Shown here piece after piece: positions 59,235 to 64,000 of a stretch of DNA of 64,000 nucleotides. The DNA is taken from contig CAWGOZ010000006.1 of the NCBI GenBank assembly GCA_963824345.1, positions 558,001 to 622,000 of the forward strand. Reading direction: 5' to 3'. Made by a program: the position numbers and the translations under genes. How positions within the stretch are numbered: position 1 is the stretch's first letter; every line of letters starts with the position of its first letter. Under the pieces are notes generated by a model, which was given only the letters and a program-made list of their open reading frames with translations, made no database searches and was not told the origin of the DNA. The DNA is from Palsa-89 sp963824345. GTDB lineage: Bacteria; Acidobacteriota; Terriglobia; Bryobacterales; Bryobacteraceae.

Positions 59235-60880
59235 GCGGCGCGACGTTCAAGCCTTCCGACGAGGTGGATTTTCTGGTGATCGGCGCGGGCGCAGCCGGAG
59301 GCGTGATGGCGAAAGAGCTATCCACGGCCGGATTCCGCGTGGTGGTGTTAGAACAGGGCCCTTATTTGACCCAGAAGGACTATCGTCACGATGAGATACG
59401 GTACACCTACCAGTCCGGTCTCACCAATGACACGAAGGTCCAGCCAATCACCTATCGCAAGAACGAGTCCGAACCGGCCAAGCCCGTCAAGGCCATCGGG
59501 TACGGGCGGCAGGTAGGCGGCGGCAGCGTCCACTTTACCGCCAACTACTGGCGGTTTCATGAAAGCGATTTCGAAGAGCGCAGCCAGTTCGGCGAAGTTC
59601 CCGGCGCAGGGCTCGCCGATTGGCCCATCAAATATGCCGACCTGGAGCCTTACTATACGAAGGCCGAGTACGATCTCGGGATCTCCGGGTTAGGCGGCGC
59701 GAATCCTTTCGAGGGACCGCGATCGAAACCATATCCGCTGCCCCCGATGCCGGCAAAATCGTCCGGCGTGCTGTTCGATCGCGCGACGAAAAAGCTGGGG
59801 CTGCATCCGTATCCGGCGCCCATGGCGATTCTGTCGCAACCCTATCAGGACCGCGCGGCGTGCGTCAATTGCGGCTTCTGCGAGTGGTTTGGGTGCGAAG
59901 TGCGCGCGAAATCGAGCACGCTGGTTTCGGTAATTCCCGTAGCCGAAAAGACCGGGAAATGCGAAATCCGTCCAAACTCCTACGTGCGCAAGATTGAAAC
60001 CGACGCGCAGGGGCGCGCGACCGGCGCCGTTTATTTCGACGCGAATCGCCGCGAGGTATTCCAGCGAGCGAAATCCGTGGTGCTGTGCGCCAACGGAGCC
60101 GAAACCGCGCGCTTGCTGTTGCTCTCCAAATCGAAACGCTTTCCTGACGGCCTCGCCAACTCCAGCGGCCTGGTGGGCAAATATCTGATGTGGGACAACG
60201 GCGGCCTCGCGATGGGACTGTTCGAGCGTCCCTTGAACGAGTACAAAGGCATTCAGGTGACGCGCGTCATCCACGACTATTACAAGGCGGACCCCAAGCG
60301 GGGATTCTACGGAGGAGCTGGAATCGATGCGCGCTTCAATTATTATCCGGCCAGTTTCGCGCTCCAAGGCCTGCCGCCGGACGCGCCCAAGTGGGGCGCC
60401 GAATACAAGCAGATGCTGGGCATGTATTTCACGCACACCATGTCGCTATTGGCGCACACCACTTCCCTGCCCCAACTGCGCAACAGCATTTCGCTCGACC
60501 CAGACTTAAAGGATGCATGGGGACTGGCGGCCATGCGCGTCACGTTCGATTTCCATGCCGACGATGTCGCGACCATGCAGTGGGCGATGACAAAACAACT
60601 GGAAATTCTCGAGGCGGCCGGAGCGAAGAAGACCTGGGGGGCGGTGGGGACAACGGTTGAGGAGAACATGCCGTCGGTGCATTTGATGGGTACCTGCCGG
60701 ATGGGCGACGATCCGAAGCAATCCATTGTGGATCGGTATAACCGCGCGCATGATGTCCCGAATTTGATCATCGCGGATGGCAGCAGCTTCGTCACCGCAG
60801 CTCGGCAACAGCCCACGGCCACCATCCAAGCCTTGGCGTATCGAGCTGCCGACTATGCCATTCGAAACGCGAGGGGATAG
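59231..60880 (+). CDS. GMC-family flavin dehydrogenase, large subunit
   Basis: This encodes 549 residues. An N-terminal dinucleotide-binding motif, DFLVIGAGAAGGVMAKELST, and the GMC signature region (GYGRQVGGGSVHFTANYW) bind FAD. The C-terminal active-site region HLMGTCRMGDDPKQSIVD is conserved and NLIIADGSSFVTAARQQPT follows. A Cys-rich segment, CVNCGFCEWFGCEVRAKSS (about residues 214-232), resembles the Fe-S site reported in FAD-glucose dehydrogenase alpha subunits. It has no signal peptide, so export with the subunit encoded upstream is expected. A dihaem/trihaem cytochrome c beta subunit gene does not follow; the gene is convergent with an ABC permease. Confidence 0.93.
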   Translation: MSGATFKPSDEVDFLVIGAGAAGGVMAKELSTAGFRVVVLEQGPYLTQKDYRHDEIRYTYQSGLTNDTKVQPITYRKNESEPAKPVKAIGYGRQVGGGSVHFTANYWRFHESDFEERSQFGEVPGAGLADWPIKYADLEPYYTKAEYDLGISGLGGANPFEGPRSKPYPLPPMPAKSSGVLFDRATKKLGLHPYPAPMAILSQPYQDRAACVNCGFCEWFGCEVRAKSSTLVSVIPVAEKTGKCEIRPNSYVRKIETDAQGRATGAVYFDANRREVFQRAKSVVLCANGAETARLLLLSKSKRFPDGLANSSGLVGKYLMWDNGGLAMGLFERPLNEYKGIQVTRVIHDYYKADPKRGFYGGAGIDARFNYYPASFALQGLPPDAPKWGAEYKQMLGMYFTHTMSLLAHTTSLPQLRNSISLDPDLKDAWGLAAMRVTFDFHADDVATMQWAMTKQLEILEAAGAKKTWGAVGTTVEENMPSVHLMGTCRMGDDPKQSIVDRYNRAHDVPNLIIADGSSFVTAARQQPTATIQALAYRAADYAIRNARG

Positions 60881-60921
60881 CAGCCTGTGCCTCAACTCCG
60901 AGAGGACCGCTTGCTGACGCG

Positions 60922-60957
60922 CGCGGCTCAGTAGATTCATGCCGTTACCGAGCCGCG
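60922..60957. terminator. hairpin between convergent genes
   Basis: CGCGGCTC (60922-60929) and GAGCCGCG (60950-60957) form a perfect eight-base stem with a 20-base loop between the GMC gene and the leftward ABC permease gene. No T-run follows on either strand, so it is at best a weak or factor-assisted terminator. The arm resembles the palindrome core of the array at 10982-11497. Confidence 0.35.
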
Positions 60958-60987
60958 ACCGTGAGGAAGCGGATTTAAACACAGGCG

Positions 60988-61794
60988 CTAGCTCAGACTC
61001 TCGGCGCTGTAGCGGGCGATCAAGCCGGTCCGGACCGCGTGATGGTAGATGGAGCTGAAAAACCAGCTCGCGAGCAGGAGAAACGCCAGATCGAGCGCTG
61101 CTCCCCATAACAACGCGTAAGGCGAGCCGGGACGCTTCAAAACCATGGCGCGCAGATTCTCGAACACGTAGGCCGGCGGAAGCAACCGCGACACATATCG
61201 CATCCAGATGGGTAACGTGGAAAGCGGATAGAACACGCCGGCGAACGGGGAGAGCAGCGCGGGCAGGGGCCAGATGAGCCATTCCGAAGCCGGACCGAGG
61301 CGCAGCACGATGCCGCAGCCAATCACGCCGAGCGCGATTCCAAACAGGAACAGCACCAGCAGATAGGGAATCAGCAGGAGTCCGTAGACAAAGAACGACA
61401 GGCCGAAAACGGCGGTGGCGAGAAGCAGCATCACGATCAAGCCAACCGAGCTGGTGGCGATGCTGGAAAGCACCAGGCCGCCGACGTATTCGGAAATGGA
61501 AAGCGGCGTGGCGAAAATGTTCAGAAAATTGCGCGACCACACGTCCTCAAAAAACGCCATTGTCACGCCCTGCATCACGCGGATGAAGAAATCCCACAGC
61601 AGAACCGCCCCCAGCAGCGACGGCACGAAGTTGAAGCCAGATCCGCTCACCGCGTTCAGGTATTTGGTGATGAATCCCCAGGTGACCATGTCGATGGCCA
61701 CCCAGGCAAACAGCGGCAACACGCGCGCCGGACTGCCTTGAATCAAGTAAAACTGGCGCAGCAAAATCGCGAAGGTACGGCGCAGCGGGACCAT
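60988..61794 (-). CDS. ABC-2 type transporter permease
   Basis: This encodes 268 residues with six hydrophobic helices, as in the ABC-2 membrane family. The N terminus LRRTFAILLRQFYLIQGSPA and helix blocks VLLWDFFIRVMQGVTMAFFE are typical of export permeases, including the NodJ/CcmB-like class. It abuts the ATPase gene upstream (three bases between stop and start). Substrate unknown; drug, polysaccharide or lipid export are options. Confidence 0.9.
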   Translation of the reverse strand: MVPLRRTFAILLRQFYLIQGSPARVLPLFAWVAIDMVTWGFITKYLNAVSGSGFNFVPSLLGAVLLWDFFIRVMQGVTMAFFEDVWSRNFLNIFATPLSISEYVGGLVLSSIATSSVGLIVMLLLATAVFGLSFFVYGLLLIPYLLVLFLFGIALGVIGCGIVLRLGPASEWLIWPLPALLSPFAGVFYPLSTLPIWMRYVSRLLPPAYVFENLRAMVLKRPGSPYALLWGAALDLAFLLLASWFFSSIYHHAVRTGLIARYSAESLS

Positions 61795-61797
61795 GCC

Positions 61798-62544
61798 TTA
61801 GAGGTGCTCCAATGCCAGCGGTTCGCGAGCCACGGTGACGAACAGATCTTCCAGCGTTTCCTTGCCGTGCTCGGCGGGGAGCGTTCTGGGATCGCCCGCG
61901 AGCAGAATCTTGCCGTGCGAAAGGAACAACACGCGGTCGCACACGTCAGCCACTTCGTACATGTTGTGCGATGTCCATAGCACGCCGCCTTCGCCTTGCG
62001 CGGCGAATTCCTGGATCTGCAGGCGGATGGTGCGCGCCACGGAAGGATCGAGCGACGCGGTGGGTTCGTCCAGCAGCAGCAGCCGCGGACGGTTCAGCAG
62101 CGCCTTGGCCAGCCCGACGCGGGTTTGCTCGCCGGAAGAAAGCACGCCGCATTTCGTATTGCGAAACGCCTGCAGATCGAACTGCTCGAGCAGGGTTTCG
62201 ATGCGCGCCGACAGGTTTTTCACGGCGTAGATCAACCCGAAAAAGCGGAGGTTCTGGAGCACCGTGAGGTTCCCCGGCAAAGGCGCGTACACCGCGGCGA
62301 AATTGGTGCGCGCCAGCACTTGGGAGCGCTTTTTGGCGATGTCCATGCCCTCCACCAGGATGGCGCCGGAGGTGGGCTCGAGAACGCCCAGGATCATGTT
62401 GATCGTGGTGGTTTTCCCCGCTCCGTTGGGGCCGAGCAACCCGACGATTTCATTGCGGTTCACCTGGAAGGAAACGCCATCCACCGCCACGGTAGCGCCG
62501 TAATGTTTCCGCAATTCGCGCACGGACAAGACGGCGGGACCCAT
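61798..62544 (-). CDS. ABC transporter ATP-binding protein
   Basis: This encodes 248 residues from the ATG at 62544; the frame remains open to 62829 but that part covers the small genes on the other strand. Walker A GLLGPNGAGKTTTINM, the signature LSSGEQTRVGLAKALL (SSGEQ) and Walker B LLLLDEPTASLDP are all intact. It pairs with the permease at 60988 to make an ABC-2 exporter of the CcmA/DrrA class. Confidence 0.93.
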   Translation of the reverse strand: MGPAVLSVRELRKHYGATVAVDGVSFQVNRNEIVGLLGPNGAGKTTTINMILGVLEPTSGAILVEGMDIAKKRSQVLARTNFAAVYAPLPGNLTVLQNLRFFGLIYAVKNLSARIETLLEQFDLQAFRNTKCGVLSSGEQTRVGLAKALLNRPRLLLLDEPTASLDPSVARTIRLQIQEFAAQGEGGVLWTSHNMYEVADVCDRVLFLSHGKILLAGDPRTLPAEHGKETLEDLFVTVAREPLALEHL

Positions 62545-62631
62545 ACATCTCAAGTGTGACACGCCCGGCCCGCGCATCAAGATTCCACGAAACAAATTCG
62601 GGGCGTTGCGGTCCAACCTTCGGGGGTATTC

Positions 62632-62778
62632 ATGGAACAAGGCAAAAAGTGCGCCCATCCAAGCTGCCATTGTATGGCCAAGAAAGACAGCGGCTATTGC
62701 AGCACGTATTGCGAAGGCGAAGCACATACGGCGGACATCATCTGCAGCTGCGGCCATCCGGAGTGCAAACCGGTTTAA
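62632..62778 (+). CDS. bacterial metallothionein (SmtA/BmtA-type)
   Basis: This encodes 48 residues from the ATG at 62632. It contains nine cysteines and three histidines in the pattern CAHPSCHCMAKKD, YCSTYCEGEAHT, ICSCGHPECKP. This matches the prokaryotic metallothionein family (family pattern about 'CxHPxCxCxVxKDxxYCSxxCxxG.......CxCGHPxC'), which binds zinc, cadmium or copper. It lies ten bases before a small membrane-protein gene, whose ribosome-binding site AAAGGAG overlaps its stop region. It is divergent from the ABC exporter. It has no obvious own ribosome-binding site except a GGGGG run about ten bases upstream. No metal-regulated promoter was identified. Confidence 0.85.
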   Translation: MEQGKKCAHPSCHCMAKKDSGYCSTYCEGEAHTADIICSCGHPECKPV

Positions 62779-62788
62779 AGGAGCCGTC

Positions 62789-62959
62789 GTGCGAACCATA
62801 TCGGATTTCCTATTCCTGATCCTGTTCATCGTGCTACTAGGCGCTTGGTTGATTCTCTGGGCGGCGTTTCACATCGCAGGCGGAATGATCCATATTCTGC
62901 TGGTCATTGCCGTGATCGCGCTGATCCTGCATCTGGTGCGCGGCCGGAGCGCGGCCTGA
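62789..62959 (+). CDS. small membrane protein, Lmo0937/DUF5670-like
   Basis: This encodes 56 residues from the GTG at 62789, with AAAGGAG five bases upstream. It is two hydrophobic helices: ISDFLFLILFIVLLGAWLIL and GGMIHILLVIAVIALILHLV joined by a short turn (AFHIAGG). This is the layout of the Lmo0937 small membrane family, often stress-linked. It probably shares a transcript with the metallothionein gene. The ATG at 62606 in the same frame would overlap that gene and is rejected. Confidence 0.7.
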   Translation: MRTISDFLFLILFIVLLGAWLILWAAFHIAGGMIHILLVIAVIALILHLVRGRSAA

Positions 62960-62999
62960 TTCGCGGAACCTGGAACCATGCATCATCGTATGATGGTGC

Positions 63000-63554
63000 A
63001 TGCTAAACGCGAGAAACAAAGCTCTGTTAATTGCGACTGGCGCCGTGCTGCTGGCGGCCATGCCGCTGCGCGCGGCTGTCGCCGACTCAGCCGCCAACGG
63101 TTTCACCATCCAGCTGGAACTCAATATCCAAGCGCCCCCGCAGGATGTCTACCAGCGGGTGGTTCGCGTTGGCGACTGGTGGAATTCCATGCACACGTTC
63201 TCCGGCGATGCGCATAATCTCAGCATCGAAGACAAAGCCATGGGGTGCTTCTGCGAGAAACTCCCCGGTGGCGGCAGCGTCCGGCACATGGTGGTGGTGT
63301 ACGCGGATCCGGGCAAGAAACTGGTGCTGAGCGGCGCGCTCGGCCCGCTGCAATCCATCGCGGCGACCGGCAGCATGACGATTCAGCTCGCGCCGGCCGG
63401 CGGCGCAACGAAGCTCACCGTCGGATACGCTGTGACCGGCTACCTAGCCGCGGGCATGAACACCTGGGCCGCGCCCGTGGACTCCGTGCTGACCGAGCAA
63501 TTCACGCGGCTGAAAAGCCTGATTGAGACTGGCAAAGCCGACACGAACAAGTAG
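63000..63554 (+). CDS. secreted START/SRPBCC-like protein
   Basis: This encodes 184 residues. A signal peptide (ALLIATGAVLLAAMPLRAAV) precedes a START/SRPBCC-like domain with FTIQLELNIQAPPQDVYQRV, GDWWNSMHTFSGDAHNLSIE and LVLSGALGPLQSIAATGSMT. The fold has a deep hydrophobic pocket for lipids or polyketides. Here it is exported, which is less usual for that fold. No catalytic residues can be named. It is followed closely by the convergent gene at 63564. Confidence 0.8.
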   Translation: MLNARNKALLIATGAVLLAAMPLRAAVADSAANGFTIQLELNIQAPPQDVYQRVVRVGDWWNSMHTFSGDAHNLSIEDKAMGCFCEKLPGGGSVRHMVVVYADPGKKLVLSGALGPLQSIAATGSMTIQLAPAGGATKLTVGYAVTGYLAAGMNTWAAPVDSVLTEQFTRLKSLIETGKADTNK

Positions 63555-63563
63555 GAACAAACG

Positions 63564-64000
63564 CTACGGCTGGAGCGTCAACGTGGCGTTTCCCGCGGCG
63601 CCGCTATAGATCAGCTCCAGTGAGCGAATCCCCTCGGTCTTGCCACGGTATGAGAAGAACAACAGGCCGGCCTGCGGCAGCGCCCGATCGCCTTCCTGCA
63701 TGGCGGCCCGTTGAACGTGTTGCTCCATCGCGCGTCGCAGTTCGAAGGGCATTTTGGGAGGCACGGGAGGAAGCTTCTCACCGCCTCCGCTCCCGCCCGT
63801 GGAAATGCTACTGCTGCTTTTCTTGGTTTCTTCACTCTCTTCGGGCGGCTGCCATTGGGGATCTTTGAGGGACTTGAAAACCAGCGCGTAAGGCTCGCTA
63901 GGGGAAGCGATCTTCTTGCCGTTGATGCGGAGCGAAAAATCCCCGCGCGCCAGCGTTAGACGCGCGCCTGCCGCGCCGAACAGCCCCGCCTCCACCACGA
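63564..64000 (-). CDS. hypothetical protein, partial at the window edge
   Basis: At least 144 residues. A GTG at 63998 could start it, but the frame continues beyond the window edge, so the N terminus is probably missing. The visible part has a beta-rich beginning (GARLTLARGDFSLRINGKKI), a serine/glycine/proline linker (SSSISTGGSGGG) and a C-terminal beta stretch (GIRSLELIYSGAAGNATLTL). No family recognised. Confidence 0.6.
   Translation of the reverse strand, partial: VVEAGLFGAAGARLTLARGDFSLRINGKKIASPSEPYALVFKSLKDPQWQPPEESEETKKSSSSISTGGSGGGEKLPPVPPKMPFELRRAMEQHVQRAAMQEGDRALPQAGLLFFSYRGKTEGIRSLELIYSGAAGNATLTLQP

Overview
The window (64 kb, high GC) looks like a chromosomal segment of an acidobacterium of the Solibacter/Bryobacter type. 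The evidence is the combination of a TonB-dependent receptor with an N-terminal carboxypeptidase-regulatory-like domain (20585-23854), two secreted proteins ending in the repeated IPT/Ig-like C-terminal domain typical of the Solibacter paralogue family (23884-25233 and 26216-30721), a PEP-CTERM protein, several PQQ/GMC sugar or alcohol dehydrogenases, and FecR/caspase/TPR proteins. This placement is an inference from gene content; no rRNA or tRNA gene was seen.

Layout. 1-10 kb: a PQQ dehydrogenase; a leftward set of coiled-coil protein, GAF-GAF-PAS adenylate cyclase and Tat-exported phospholipase C; then cydAB (bd-type oxidase). 10-11.7 kb: an MBL-fold hydrolase and a gene-free stretch with an 11-copy array of ~49-bp palindrome-bearing repeats. 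11.7-20.6 kb: the most unusual block, a tight rightward cluster of a NuoE-NuoF fusion, an Fe-S protein carrying two cyclic-nucleotide-binding domains, a membrane cytochrome b-like subunit (frameshifted), a ten-haem cytochrome c, and a FecR-caspase-TPR protein (frameshifted). 20.6-30.7 kb: secreted and outer-membrane proteins. 30.7-34.4 kb: leftward relA/spoT, DUF971, FAD oxidase. 34.6-35.7 kb: gene remnants (FRG domain, toxin-antitoxin). 35.7-39.4 kb: Kdo hydroxylase (frameshifted) and lutABC. 39.4-47.3 kb: OPT and MFS transporters, Uma2 protein, NfrB-like glycosyltransferase with a GspE_N/MshEN domain, cytochrome c. 47.4-54.1 kb: a toxin-antitoxin pair, a LysR regulator divergent from leuABCD with an unusually short leuA, and a ParDE pair. 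54.1-64 kb: GlcG-like protein, M23 peptidase, Ycf46-like AAA ATPase, a PQQ sugar dehydrogenase followed by a two-subunit GMC dehydrogenase, an ABC-2 exporter, a small metallothionein and small membrane protein, and a START-like secreted protein.

Themes. Respiratory flexibility dominates: quinoprotein and flavin dehydrogenases feed periplasmic electrons, lutABC oxidises lactate, cydAB reduces oxygen, and the 11.7-17.6 kb cluster looks like an NADH-to-multihaem-cytochrome chain with a built-in cyclic-nucleotide sensor. A class III cyclase lies 4.5 kb away. Signalling by cAMP (cyclase, cNMP domains), ppGpp (relA) and c-di-GMP (MshEN domain) is all represented.

Caution. At least four genes are each restored to a full-length family member by changing a single C or G, and two of these sites share the same ten-base context. 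Either several genes are decaying or the assembly carries indel errors. All three toxin-antitoxin loci keep an intact antitoxin but a damaged toxin.
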